Source: Gp6-AA40 sp035711805 (GTDB lineage: Bacteria > Acidobacteriota > Vicinamibacteria > Vicinamibacterales > UBA2999). Taken from it: a stretch of DNA of 64,000 bases. Both the position numbers and the translations under genes were made by a program. A model generated the notes under the pieces. It made no database searches, was not told the DNA's origin, and was given only the letters and a program-made list of their open reading frames with translations. Below, in pieces: positions 16,744 through 26,300 of the stretch; position 1 is the stretch's first letter, and each line of letters opens with the position of its first letter. The stretch covers positions 19,695 to 83,694 of the forward strand of contig DASTBV010000192.1 of the NCBI GenBank assembly GCA_035711805.1, in the 5' to 3' direction.

Positions 16744-18267
16744 GCCTGCAGTCTCGTCATCAAGGATCCGATTGCCACCCTTGGGATGGAGCACAGCGCG
16801 TCGGCAACCGCCGCGTTCTCTCGCGCCGAAGCGATTGAGGATCTCGACGCTCTCGCGCGCCTGATCGATCGCGTCCATCCCGCCCCATACCGCTTCCAGT
16901 CGCGCGACATAGTCGATGCTGAGCGCAAGCGCCTGGCCGGCACAATGCCAGAGTCGATCACCAGGATCGAGTTGTGTCTGCGCCTGAGCAGGCTGCTGGC
17001 AGCGATGGACGACGGCCACAGCGGCATGTCCTGCGAGAACCTCATTCGCCAGGAGTGGCAGAAGGCCGCGAAGGCGTCGCCGCCCGCGACGCAGTCTGTC
17101 CGGATGTTTTCGCCGGCGATGCGCCTGGATGACCAGCAGCATCTGATCGTGAGATGGCCGGACTATGTGCCGGGCCTCCAGCAGGGAGACCGGCTGCTGC
17201 GCGTGAACGGTCACGACGCCGACACGTTGCTTGCCACGTGGGCGCGCGAAACGAGCCACGACACCGAGGCCGGGCGTCTCGCACACGTCGCTCGCAGCTT
17301 CCGGCTGCAGTTGGCGCTTCACGGCATCACGGCTCCCTACCGTGTCACCGTTGCCGCGCCGGGCGGCGCCAATCGTGAGGTGACGATTCAGGGAGAACCG
17401 GTGAATTACTTGTGGGAGGCCCGGCCCACGCCGAACCCGCCTCCCGCGAGCGCAGTTGCCCAGCCGGCGCCTGCGAAACCGGTGGAAGTGAGGACTGGCT
17501 TCTTCAACTACCGGATGATGCGGCCGGGCATTGGGTACATGGACTTCTTCAGCCTGGTAGGCGGCGATCTGCTCAGCACGAGCTCGAGCTTCAAGAAGGC
17601 CGTTGACGCTATGTTCCGTCAGCTGGCGGTGGATAAGCCGCGTGTGTTCATCATCGATGTTCGCGAAAACGGGGGTGGGGACGACGCGATTGCGGTTGAG
17701 TTGTTCCGTCACCTGACGGAGAAGCCGTTCCGGCTGCTCGCGTCCTGGCGAGTCAAGCGCAGCAAGGAGATCCGGGATGCCGGCAAGTCGATGATCCGGA
17801 TTCCATTTCGATGGATGGGACTGCCGCTGCTTATCGCTGAAGGACGTCAGTACTATCTCGGCGCTGAAGGTTCGATTTCGCCGCCGCTCGACCGGCCGGT
17901 CCGCACGTACGCGCGCGCCGAGCCGTTCTTCGACGGTCCGGTCTGCGTGCTTACCGGCCCGCACACCTACTCGGCGGGTGCCGAGTTTGCGGAAGCGGTC
18001 AAAGCCTTCGGTCTCGCCACAATCGTCGGCGAATCAACCGGAGGACAGCCGAATTCATTCGGCAACGCCTTCAGGTTTCCGCTGCGGCGATCGGGGCTGG
18101 TGGCGCAGATTGCGACAGGGATGTCGATCCGCGCGAGCGGCGATCCCGGCGATTTCAAGGCGGTGACTCCGGACATCGTCGTCCGCGCGACGGCGGCGGA
18201 TATCCGCACGGGATTCGACCCGGTTCTCGAGCGGGCAGTGAACTGCCCGCCGAGAACGGTCAGGTGA
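16648..18267 (+). CDS. S41 (C-terminal-processing-protease-like) lipoprotein
   Basis: A 539-residue protein with the S41 peptidase core: FIIDVRENGGGDDAIAVELF and, near the C-terminus, GPHTYSAGAEFAEAVKAFGL with the nucleophile Ser in YSAG, then GESTGGQPNSFGN. The region LVRWPDYVPGLQQGDRLLRV resembles a PDZ-like binding segment. Start chosen at GTG 16648. This gives a basic N-terminus, a hydrophobic stretch YLLLATCYLS and a lipobox LSAC, so the protein would be lipid-anchored. No good ribosome site is visible, and the whole N-terminus is encoded by the hairpin of heptanucleotide arrays. A shorter form from ATG 16786 would be cytoplasmic, which is unlikely for this family. Substrate unknown. Confidence 0.8.
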   Translation: MKRQVTGKYQVAPGKQHLATYLLLATCYLSLSACSLVIKDPIATLGMEHSASATAAFSRAEAIEDLDALARLIDRVHPAPYRFQSRDIVDAERKRLAGTMPESITRIELCLRLSRLLAAMDDGHSGMSCENLIRQEWQKAAKASPPATQSVRMFSPAMRLDDQQHLIVRWPDYVPGLQQGDRLLRVNGHDADTLLATWARETSHDTEAGRLAHVARSFRLQLALHGITAPYRVTVAAPGGANREVTIQGEPVNYLWEARPTPNPPPASAVAQPAPAKPVEVRTGFFNYRMMRPGIGYMDFFSLVGGDLLSTSSSFKKAVDAMFRQLAVDKPRVFIIDVRENGGGDDAIAVELFRHLTEKPFRLLASWRVKRSKEIRDAGKSMIRIPFRWMGLPLLIAEGRQYYLGAEGSISPPLDRPVRTYARAEPFFDGPVCVLTGPHTYSAGAEFAEAVKAFGLATIVGESTGGQPNSFGNAFRFPLRRSGLVAQIATGMSIRASGDPGDFKAVTPDIVVRATAADIRTGFDPVLERAVNCPPRTVR

Positions 18268-18270
18268 GTC

Positions 18271-18819
18271 TCATCTTCCAGGTGGCGCGGTAGCCGGGCA
18301 CTTTCCGGCAACTTCCCGAATTGCCGACGCTTCGATTTCGGGAAGGCTGATCGCATCCGGTCCCGGTCCACGGTCCGGTCTGGGTCCGCCGCCGACGCCG
18401 AGCTGAGGACGTCCTTCCGGGTCGATGCGGCCGGTGACCTCGACCCGCTTGCCGACGAGGCTCTTCAACCGCTCATCGGGAATGTTTTCGACCTTGTAGA
18501 TCGTTCCCGTGGCGGCGACGGTGCCCGCCGTTCCCGTCGCTCCACCAGCCGCTGGTTTCGGCTGCTGTTGCGGGTCGGAAATCGTGGCCTCTGTGAGGAT
18601 GTAGTCTTCGAGGATTCCGGCCCGCTCGGCGACATTCGGTTTTCTCCCGGGCACCTGATCCTCGCGATACAGGCAGCCGGTGAGTGTCGTCGTCGGCTTG
18701 ACCGTCGTTGCGGTCTGCGGCTGAGTCTTCGGCTGATCCTGCGTGGGCGCCTGGGCCGCCCCCAGGGGAACTACCAGCAGAGCAGCCAACGCTCCGATCA
18801 CAATCGGTCTATTGATCAC
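18271..18819 (-). CDS. Exported hypothetical protein, possible OB-fold
   Basis: A 182-residue protein from GTG 18819, preceded by GAGGTGAC. The signal peptide is MINRPIVIGALAALLVVPLG. A Gln/Thr/Pro-rich linker follows, then TTLTGCLYRED, a motif seen in many short acidobacterial secreted proteins, and later VGKRVEVTGRIDPEGRPQLG, which looks like one strand pair of an OB-fold ('valine-x-valine-x-G' pattern). The C-terminal part is PIEASAIREV-like and ends with a single cysteine. I recognise no named family. Its stop faces the S41 stop three bases away, so the genes converge. Confidence 0.75.
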   Translation of the reverse strand: MINRPIVIGALAALLVVPLGAAQAPTQDQPKTQPQTATTVKPTTTLTGCLYREDQVPGRKPNVAERAGILEDYILTEATISDPQQQPKPAAGGATGTAGTVAATGTIYKVENIPDERLKSLVGKRVEVTGRIDPEGRPQLGVGGGPRPDRGPGPDAISLPEIEASAIREVAGKCPATAPPGR

Positions 18820-18870
18820 GTGTCACCTCTGTGCCAGCTCCGTGTTGCAACCGCTGGTCCAGAGATCAGA

Positions 18871-19653
18871 TCACTTCTCCGGTTTGATCATGTGCGGCCG
18901 CGATTTTTCATTCTCGTTACAGATGAACTCGAAAAGCTCCGTATCCGTCAGCAGCCGCGCGTTCGTCGTCGCTGTCCACGGGCGCGTGTAGTACGTCGGG
19001 TCGGTGATGGTGAGCTGAATCTCCAGCTGGCCGAAGCGGGGCCGGCGGAACCGCTCGACCACAGTGAGCTTGTCGCTCGTCGGCAGACCGCCGTGGTCGA
19101 GCCACTGCTTGCCGTTCAGACCCCGCGTCTCGACGACGAGCTCGTCGCCCTCCCAGCGGCCCTTCGAGAATCCCAGCCAGGACGGATTCAGATCGTCGGC
19201 CCAGTCGCGTCCGTCCAAGAACACCTGGCGCCAGAGATTGAACGCTTCGTAGACCAGCACGACGAGCTTCTCGGTCTGCACGATCTTGAACGGCACCGGT
19301 GCCGAGTTGATCTTGGGCACGCCCTGAGGCAGGCAGTGCGCATCGGGTTCCTCGAGACCGAGCAGTCCCGTCGCCCGCGCGGCGTGAATCTTTCGCGCCT
19401 CCGCAGTCATCGGCACGTTGTCGATGCCTATATCGGCCGCCAGGTTCTGGAAGTAGCGGTAGTTCGGCTGATAGATGCCGGACAAGTCGGGCTTGCCGGC
19501 GGCGGTCCTTGGCGTGGGCGCCGACATGTTTGGTTTCCCGTCGGCTCCGAGCGGGACGCCATCTTTCGGCAGATTGCGCCACTGCGCCGCGGCAGGCATT
19601 GCAGCGAGAAGCACCGCAGTCAATGTCACAGCGAGGAATCGTCGGTTCGTCAT
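18871..19653 (-). CDS. Exported 'GKPDLSG' family protein, unknown function (paralogue 1)
   Basis: 260 residues from ATG 19653 (GGAG upstream), signal peptide ending AAMPAAAQW. It shares with three other proteins here (20789, 31931, 43198) a fixed order of motifs: DGKPNMSAPTPRTAAGKPDL followed by SGIY; FLDGRDW; W.GFSKGRWEGDELVVETRG; LT/VVERFRRP; I..TITDPTYYTRPWT; and a terminal LFEFICNENEK. The family is abundant in soil Acidobacteria and is annotated only as hypothetical. Repeated W/R/E positions and the beta-strand-rich pattern suggest a secreted beta-barrel-like binding fold. It is divergent from the amidohydrolase gene 88 bases away. Confidence 0.8.
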   Translation of the reverse strand: MTNRRFLAVTLTAVLLAAMPAAAQWRNLPKDGVPLGADGKPNMSAPTPRTAAGKPDLSGIYQPNYRYFQNLAADIGIDNVPMTAEARKIHAARATGLLGLEEPDAHCLPQGVPKINSAPVPFKIVQTEKLVVLVYEAFNLWRQVFLDGRDWADDLNPSWLGFSKGRWEGDELVVETRGLNGKQWLDHGGLPTSDKLTVVERFRRPRFGQLEIQLTITDPTYYTRPWTATTNARLLTDTELFEFICNENEKSRPHMIKPEK

Positions 19654-19741
19654 GTCGCTCACTCCGCTTAGCCGGTTGATTCTAATCGCTCCTCGGCCGT
19701 GCGGTTGAACTCTCGACGCTATCGCACTCGTATAGCAGGAC

Positions 19742-20710
19742 ATGAGATCCGGTCTGGCCGCCGTGATCGCCACGATCTGCGCCTCGACGCCTGCATACGG
19801 GCAGGCGCCGATCGCCGATCATCATCAGCACCTTTTCAGTCCCGCGCTCGCGCCGCTGATCTCGCCCGCGCCTCCGGCTGCGCCCGTTGCGCCGATCACA
19901 GCCGCCGACCTGATTACGCTGCTCGATGCCGCAGGCATCAGGCGCGCGGCGGTTCTCTCGACGGCCTACATCTTCGAGCAGCCGACGAGGAAGGTCGACA
20001 ACGCATACGAAAAGGTCAGAGCTGACAACGATTGGACCAGTCAGCAGGTGGCACAGTACCCGGATCGGCTGGTCGGGTTCTGCGGCCTCAATCCGCTGAA
20101 GGACTATGCGCTCGACGAATTGGCACGGTGCGCGAAGGACCCGAACCTGCGCCGTGGTCTCAAGCTGCACTTCGGCAATTCAGGAGTGGACTACACCGAT
20201 GCACAACACGTCGACCGGCTGCGGCGTGTCTTTCGCGCGGCCAACAGCTACAAGATGGCGATTGTCGTCCACATGCGCGCATCGTTCGGTCAGAAGCTGC
20301 CCTACGGAAAGGACGCGGCCCTCGTCCTGCTGAATGAGCTGGTGCCGGCGGCGCCTGACGTGCCCATTCAGATTGCGCATCTCGCCGGTGGTGGCGGCCC
20401 CGCGGACCAGGCCGCGCACGACGCGCTCGACGTTCTCGTGGACGCCGTCAGCAGGGGAGACCCGCGGACGACGCAGCTATGGTTCGACGTGACGGGAATG
20501 GGCACCGTTCCGAAGATGACGCCGGATGAACTTGCGTACTTCGCCGCGAAGATCCGTCAGCTCGGCGTGCAGCGCGTGGTCTACGGCTCGGACGCGCCGT
20601 CAGGCGGCAACCCACCGCCGCAGCAGGCGTGGGCAGCGTTCCGGAAGCTGCCGCTGTCGGACGAAGAGTTCCGCACCATTGCCAGCAACCTGGCGCCGTA
20701 CATGAAATGA
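19742..20710 (+). CDS. Exported amidohydrolase (TIM-barrel, amidohydrolase 2-like)
   Basis: A 322-residue metal-dependent hydrolase of the amidohydrolase-2 (ACMSD/PF04909) type. The signal peptide ends at TPAYGQA. The metal-binding start ADHHQHLF follows directly. Other barrel-end motifs are AAVLSTAYIF, GFCGLNPLKDYALDEL, GLKLHFGNSG, IVVHMRAS (metal His), IQIAHLAGGGG (metal His) and VVYGSDAPSGGN (catalytic Asp). The protein is therefore likely active. Family members decarboxylate or hydrolyse aromatic acids or lactones; the substrate is not indicated. It converges on the paralogue-2 gene across a heptanucleotide array. Confidence 0.88.
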   Translation: MRSGLAAVIATICASTPAYGQAPIADHHQHLFSPALAPLISPAPPAAPVAPITAADLITLLDAAGIRRAAVLSTAYIFEQPTRKVDNAYEKVRADNDWTSQQVAQYPDRLVGFCGLNPLKDYALDELARCAKDPNLRRGLKLHFGNSGVDYTDAQHVDRLRRVFRAANSYKMAIVVHMRASFGQKLPYGKDAALVLLNELVPAAPDVPIQIAHLAGGGGPADQAAHDALDVLVDAVSRGDPRTTQLWFDVTGMGTVPKMTPDELAYFAAKIRQLGVQRVVYGSDAPSGGNPPPQQAWAAFRKLPLSDEEFRTIASNLAPYMK

Positions 20711-20789
20711 GGCGTGAAGCCACAACGTCTTAGGCCTCACGCCTCGCCACTTGACCAGCCCTTAGGCCGTAGGCCTTGGCCCGTAGGCC
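20710..20789. repeat. GGCC-type heptanucleotide array with inverted AGGCGTGA arms
   Basis: AGGCGTGA (20710-20717) pairs with TCACGCCT (20737-20744). After a GACCAGCCC junction come the 7-base units TTAGGCC, GTAGGCC, TTGGCCC and GTAGGCC (20762-20789). It fills the space between two convergent genes, and the last unit holds the stop codon of the minus-strand gene. It may serve as a two-way terminator. The CCAGCCC-plus-GGCC-heptad block is the same as at 36659-36693 and 39127-39161. Confidence 0.8.
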
Positions 20790-22309
20790 TACCGTTTCCT
20801 GAATATCAGAACGATCCCGCCCTGCGCGCTGTTGGTGGCCCCGTTGATGGCGGTGCCGTCTTCCGACAGCGTGCCGGTGAAGCTCCACTCCTGCGTATTC
20901 GGGAATGTCCAGGCCATCTGCCTCGCGGCATTCATCCTGAAATTCCGGAACCCCAGGTTGATCGGCCGTTCCTGCGGGAGCGTCGTTCGGATCAGTTTCC
21001 CGACGATCGTGCCATCAGGATTCGCGGTGAATTCGATTTCGATGTCGTAGTCGATCGTCTTGATCTGCGGCCGGCCGACCCATCGGCCGGTCAGCGCCTT
21101 GGCGATCTCCGGAGAAGCCTTGAACGGCTGCGGGGGCGGTGGCGGTCCGGCAGCCCCGCCGCGTCCTCCCGGAGGCCCTGGCGGGACGAGTTCGACGGCT
21201 GCGACGACGGGTTCAGACGGTGGGTTTGCCCGCTCGTGCCGCGACGTGTTCGTATAGTTCGGAACGATCGTGTTGCCTTCGTGGCAGGCGTATTCCCACC
21301 ACTCGTAGTTGGGATCGTTCTTCATCGGATAACGCACGGTGAACGGCGCCGTGAGGATGACCGGATCCTCCGTCTTGATCTCGTAGAGCCACATGTCGTT
21401 GTTCAGACGGGTGATGCGCTCCGTGGTCTTCATCTGATCGCTGTGCGGGAAGCGATTGCCCGCCGGCGATCCGACGACGGCCAGATTGATCATCGGCGCG
21501 TGGCCACCGCGGTAGTTCGTCGTTTCGACGACGAGCGTGTTGCCTTCCCAGCGGCCACGCGAGTCGCCCATGAGCTGCTTGTGCGCCGACTTCAGCGGCG
21601 CGCGTCCGTCCGTGAAGATGACGCGTGCATCGTGAATCATCTCCAGATCGAAGACGACGACGCCGGGAGCCTGCCAGATCGTGAAGCCGCCGTTGTAGCG
21701 GTAGGGCATCATCGACGAGGGCATGCCGCGGGTCGTGCAGCGATCCCAGCTATCGAAGTCGTTCGGCCCGTCATAGCTAGGCGATTCGCCGGGGAGCGAC
21801 CAGCCGCTGCGCATTGCCAGCGCCCGTTTCTTGCCTTCCGGTGTCAACGCCGGCAGCACGCCGCTCGGCGGATCCATGATGAGCTGCATCTGCCGCTGCG
21901 GCGTCGCCGGGTCGGTGACACCCGCAAGAAGGGCCGCGCCGAAGTTTCCTTCGGCAATCAGCTGGCGGCCGCGATCACCACGGCCTGCGGCCGCGTCGAC
22001 GGCCTGCTTGAGCTCGGCTTCGGTACGCCATCCCTTGCTCATGTCGCAGTTGCCGCGCCCGACGGCGTTGGCGCAGCGCTCGAGCGGGACACCGGCGGCC
22101 TGCATCATGTTCAGCTTGGCCTGGATGTCCGGCTCGCCCCACGCCGTCTTCGGGTGAACCCAGCCTTTCGGCGTCTCGATGAAATGGTTGGCTTCGCTGG
22201 CAGCGCCGCGAATCGAATCGTTGATCTGGCCGTAGGTCGTCGTGACGAAGATCGCGGCCGCGGCGGCGCCAAGCAGCATGCTGCGCATCGCCGGCATCAT
22301 CCGGTGCAT
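20789..22309 (-). CDS. Exported long member of the WEGNTLVVET family, unknown function (paralogue 2)
   Basis: 506 residues from ATG 22309 (GAGGAG five bases upstream); signal peptide to TTTYGQ. The central part carries the same motif order as paralogue 4: MIHDARVIFTDGRAP, GDSRGRWEGNTLVVETTNYR, HSDQMKTTERITR, the 'DPVILTAPFTVRYPM' block and WEYACHEGN. A Pro/Gly linker (PGGRGGAAGPPPPP) then leads to a separate C-terminal domain of about 120 residues (ALTGRWVGRPQIKTIDYDIE...), a lipocalin-like beta pattern. So it is a fusion of the common core with an extra module. No catalytic residues can be assigned. Confidence 0.8.
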   Translation of the reverse strand: MHRMMPAMRSMLLGAAAAAIFVTTTYGQINDSIRGAASEANHFIETPKGWVHPKTAWGEPDIQAKLNMMQAAGVPLERCANAVGRGNCDMSKGWRTEAELKQAVDAAAGRGDRGRQLIAEGNFGAALLAGVTDPATPQRQMQLIMDPPSGVLPALTPEGKKRALAMRSGWSLPGESPSYDGPNDFDSWDRCTTRGMPSSMMPYRYNGGFTIWQAPGVVVFDLEMIHDARVIFTDGRAPLKSAHKQLMGDSRGRWEGNTLVVETTNYRGGHAPMINLAVVGSPAGNRFPHSDQMKTTERITRLNNDMWLYEIKTEDPVILTAPFTVRYPMKNDPNYEWWEYACHEGNTIVPNYTNTSRHERANPPSEPVVAAVELVPPGPPGGRGGAAGPPPPPQPFKASPEIAKALTGRWVGRPQIKTIDYDIEIEFTANPDGTIVGKLIRTTLPQERPINLGFRNFRMNAARQMAWTFPNTQEWSFTGTLSEDGTAINGATNSAQGGIVLIFRKR

Positions 22310-22366
22310 AGTCACTCCTCAGGAACTCTCGACAGGGCGTTCAACCTTAGATTCTAAGCCAGGAGC

Positions 22367-23284
22367 CTAGTCGGGCGTCGGCCGGTCCGCGCTGTCGACG
22401 ACGAGCACCTGGCCCGGTCCGCGCTGGGAGTCGAGCTTCAGGCCGAGATCCTCCTGCAGCAGCGTCGTCAGCGACGGCGCTTCCGGCAGACCCGCGGGCA
22501 GCGGCGGCACGGGCAGGCCCATCTCCGCTTGCAGCCGCAGCAACGTCTGCAGATCGATTGTCAACTCGAAGTCGTACGAGCCGCTCAATTCCGTCCGGTC
22601 GATCACGGGACGGCCCATCAGCTGCGTGAGCACGAGCGCCAGGGTCGACATGGCTTGCCCGCTCGCCTTGAGGCCGATCAGTCCGGGCCCGGCCGGAAAG
22701 GATCCGACCGAGCACGGACGCGTTTCCCCTGGCTTCATCGCCGACGCGGCCAGGCTCTGGAGGCCGCCTTTGGCGATCGCCTCGAGCTGCTGTTGCTGCT
22801 GCACCTTCAAGTCCGGGCAGTTGTCGGTCGATTGCTTCATCTTCGGGCCGGGCCGTCGATCGGCGCGCGCGAGAACAAGCGCATACATCGGGACGTCGCG
22901 CGTTTCGGTGTGCACCTTCAGCTTGAACCGGTCGGCAAGGAGGGTCTGGAGCATCCCAAGCAGCTGGTCGGTCGTCGGCGATGTCTCCGCCGCCTTCGCG
23001 TTGATATCGAACTTGTCCGAGTTCTGCCACTCCGGGCCGCCAACGATTTCGAACGGCTGTTTCTGATAGGCCGCCATGACGAGCATGCGAAGCGTGATGT
23101 TCTGTGCCGTGAGCCGTCCAAGCGCCGGGAGGACGAACGGCGCCGCACCGAGCGGACCGGTCGGATTCGGGTTGCTCGGTTTGATCGAAGCGACCTCGAA
23201 GCTGCCGGCCTGAGCGCCGGCGGACACCGCGAGAGCCACGGCCGCGGCCATGGCGAGACCACAAGCGATCAGGCGTTTCATCAT
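22367..23284 (-). CDS. DUF3738 / TIGR03435 protein (copy 2)
   Basis: 305 residues, signal peptide MMKRLIACGLAMAAAVALAV, then the family entry motif SFEVASIKPSNP. LGMLQTLLADRFKLKVHTET, MYALVLARADRRPGPKM, GRPVIDRTELSGSYDFELTI and the terminal DLGLKLDSQRGPGQVLVVDS are all present, so the copy is complete. Cysteines around DNCPDL and RPCSVGS are positioned as in other members and may form a disulfide. The start is one of two adjacent ATGs (23284/23281). It is divergent from lhr with 61 bases between starts. Confidence 0.88.
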   Translation of the reverse strand: MMKRLIACGLAMAAAVALAVSAGAQAGSFEVASIKPSNPNPTGPLGAAPFVLPALGRLTAQNITLRMLVMAAYQKQPFEIVGGPEWQNSDKFDINAKAAETSPTTDQLLGMLQTLLADRFKLKVHTETRDVPMYALVLARADRRPGPKMKQSTDNCPDLKVQQQQQLEAIAKGGLQSLAASAMKPGETRPCSVGSFPAGPGLIGLKASGQAMSTLALVLTQLMGRPVIDRTELSGSYDFELTIDLQTLLRLQAEMGLPVPPLPAGLPEAPSLTTLLQEDLGLKLDSQRGPGQVLVVDSADRPTPD

Positions 23285-23345
23285 CACAACTCGATCTTAC
23301 GCTGCCGGCGGCGTCTGGTTTCGGGCCAGTTGTTATGATCGGCGA

Positions 23346-26300
23346 ATGCCTCTCTCCTCGTTTCATCCTCTCGTCTCACGCTGGTTCACTGAGACGCTTG
23401 GAGAGCCGACGCCGGCGCAGCAGCGCGGATGGGAGGCCATTCGCGACGGCCGGCACACGCTGATCGCCGCCCCAACCGGTTCCGGCAAGACGCTCGCCGC
23501 ATTCCTGACCGCCATCGACGATCTGGTTCGCGAGGCAGCGGCCGCGCCGCTCCCCGACGAAGTTCGCGTCGTGTATGTCTCGCCGCTCAAGGCGTTGAGC
23601 GCGGATATTCACAAGAACCTTGCCGAGCCACGAAGGGGCATCCGGCAGCTCGCCGAAGCGTTGGGCATCGACGCGCCCCGCATCACGGCCGCGGTGCGCA
23701 CCGGCGATACGACGTCATCCGAACGGGCCGCCATCCTGCGGCGGCCGCCGCACATCCTCGTCACCACGCCGGAATCGCTCTATCTGCTGCTCACGGCCGA
23801 GCGAAGCCGTCAGCTTCTGCGCACGGTGCGCACGGTCATCGTCGACGAGATCCACGCGGTCATCGGCACGCGCCGCGGCGCCCATCTGGCGCTGTCGCTC
23901 GAACGTCTGCAGCACGCCGCGGAGCGGCCGCTCGTGCGAATCGGCCTGTCGGCGACGCAGAAGCCGGTCGAGGAGGTGGCGCGCTTTCTCGTCGGCAACG
24001 ACGAAGCCCGCGGCGGCTGCGCGATCGTGGACGAAGGTCATCGACGAACGCTCGATCTGACGCTCGAGATTCCGCGCTCGCCCCTGGGCGCGGTGATGGA
24101 ACACGAGGTCTGGGAGGAGTACTACGACCGGCTCACCGGGCTGATCGGCGAGCACCGCACCACGCTGGTGTTCGTCAACACGCGGAAGATGGCGGAGCGG
24201 GTGGCACGCCACCTGAGCGAGCGTCTCGGCCAAGAGGCCGTGACCGCGCATCACGGCAGCCTGTCGAAGGAGACTCGCCTCGACGCCGAGCACCGCCTCA
24301 AGACCGGTGCGCTGAAAGCGCTGGTCGCCACCGCCTCGCTCGAACTTGGCATCGACATCGGCCATGTGGACCTGGTCTGCCAGATCGGCTCGCCGCACCG
24401 GATTGCGACGTTCCTGCAGCGTGTCGGGCGCGCCGGCCACACGGTAGTCGGCACGCCCAAGGGGCGGCTCTTTGCGACCTCGCGTGACGACCTCATCGAG
24501 TGCGCCGCGCTGCTGCGGTCGGTCCGCCGCGGCGAGCTCGATCGCATCGTCACACACGACGCGCCGCTCGACGTCCTGGCGCAGCAGCTGACGGCGGAGC
24601 TCGCATGCCGCGAAGCGGCGGAGGACGAGCTCTTCGACTTCGTCCGGCGGGCCTGGCCGTACCGTGCGACGACGCGGGCCGACTTCGACGCCGTCGTTGC
24701 GATGCTGTCGGACGGCTTCGCCACGCGCCGCGGCCGCCGGGCGGCGCTGGTGCACCGCGACGAGGTGAATCGCGTCGTCCGTGCGCGGCGCGGGTCGCGG
24801 ATGCTGGCGCTGACGTCCGGCGGCGCGATCCCCGAAGTGGCCGACTATCGCGTTGTCCTCGAGCCGGAGGACACGTTCGTCGGCACGTTGAACGAGGATT
24901 TCGCCATCGAGAGCAATGCTGGCGACGTGTTTCAGCTCGGGAACACGTCCTGGCAGATCACGCGCGTGTCGATGGGGACGGTGCGTGTGAAGGACGCGCA
25001 CGGCGCGCCACCGACGATTCCGTTCTGGCTGGGAGAGGCGCCGGCGCGGAGCGATGAGCTGTCGCGCGCGGTGAGCGACTTGCGAGCCGACACGGACAAC
25101 GTGTTGTCGAAGTCGGACGGCACCCCGACAGAGGCGGCCGACGAGTGGTTCGGACGGGAAACGGGCCTGGATGAGGGGGCGGCGGAACAGGCCGTTGACT
25201 ATTTGCGCGAAGGCCGCAATGCGCTGGGCGTGATTCCCACGCAGGACACACTCGTCGTCGAGCGTTTCTTCGACGAGTCCGGCGGGATGCAGCTCGTCGT
25301 GCACGCGCCGTTTGGCAGCCGCATCAACCGCGCCTGGGCATTGGCGCTGCGGAAGCGGTTCTGCCGGCAGTTCAATTTCGAGCTGCAGGCAGCAGCGACC
25401 GAAGACGCGCTGATGTTGTCGCTCGGTCCACAGCATTCGTTCCCGCTGGCCGACGTGTTCCGCTACCTGCATCCGGCGTCGGTGCAGGAGATTCTGATCC
25501 AGGCGTTTCTCGACGCGCCGGTGTTCGCCACGCGCTGGCGATGGAACACCACCATCTCGCTGGCGGTGCCGCGCAGCCGCGGTGGTTCGAAGGTCGCGCC
25601 GCAGCTGCAACGCATGCAGGCGGACGATCTCATGGCGGCGGTCTTTCCGGATGCCGCGGCCTGCCTCGAGAACATTCCCGGCGACCGCGAAATTCCGGAT
25701 CATCCGCTGGTCGCGCAGACGGTGCGCGACTGCTTGGAAGAGGCGATGGACATCGCCGGACTGACGGCTCTGCTCGGCCGCATCCATCGCGGCGAGCTTC
25801 GCCTGATCTCACGCGATACGCCGGAGCCGTCGGTCTTCGCACACGAAATCATCAATGCCCGTCCCTACGCGTTCCTGGACGATGCACCGCTGGAAGAGAG
25901 GCGGGCGCACGCCGTCCAATCGCGCCGCGCGGGCGGCGGCGACGACACCATGGCGACACTCGACGCCGATGCCATCGCCCGCGTCGTCGACGAAGCCAGA
26001 CCGGAGTGGCGAGACGCCGACGAACTGCATGACGCTCTGCTGACGACCGGGTTTCTGATCGCAGACGAGAGCACTGTTCAAAGCGAAGCCTTCGCGACCT
26101 TGTCACAGGCCGGACGCGCTGCCTCCGTCGTAGTGTCCGCCTCTAGGCGGACTTTTCTGGTCGCCGCGGAACGGCTGCCCGAGTTGCTGGCCGTTCATCC
26201 AGACGCCGTACTCGAACCGCCCATTTCGGCTCCGCCCTCGCGCGCAGCCCGCACCTGGACGCGCGCGGAGGCGATCGTCGAGCTCCTGCGCGGACGGCTG

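Noticed and set aside
23715..25787. A 690-codon minus-strand frame inside lhr
   Set aside because: Shadow frame: no motif, no ribosome site, opposite a helicase with all motifs in place.
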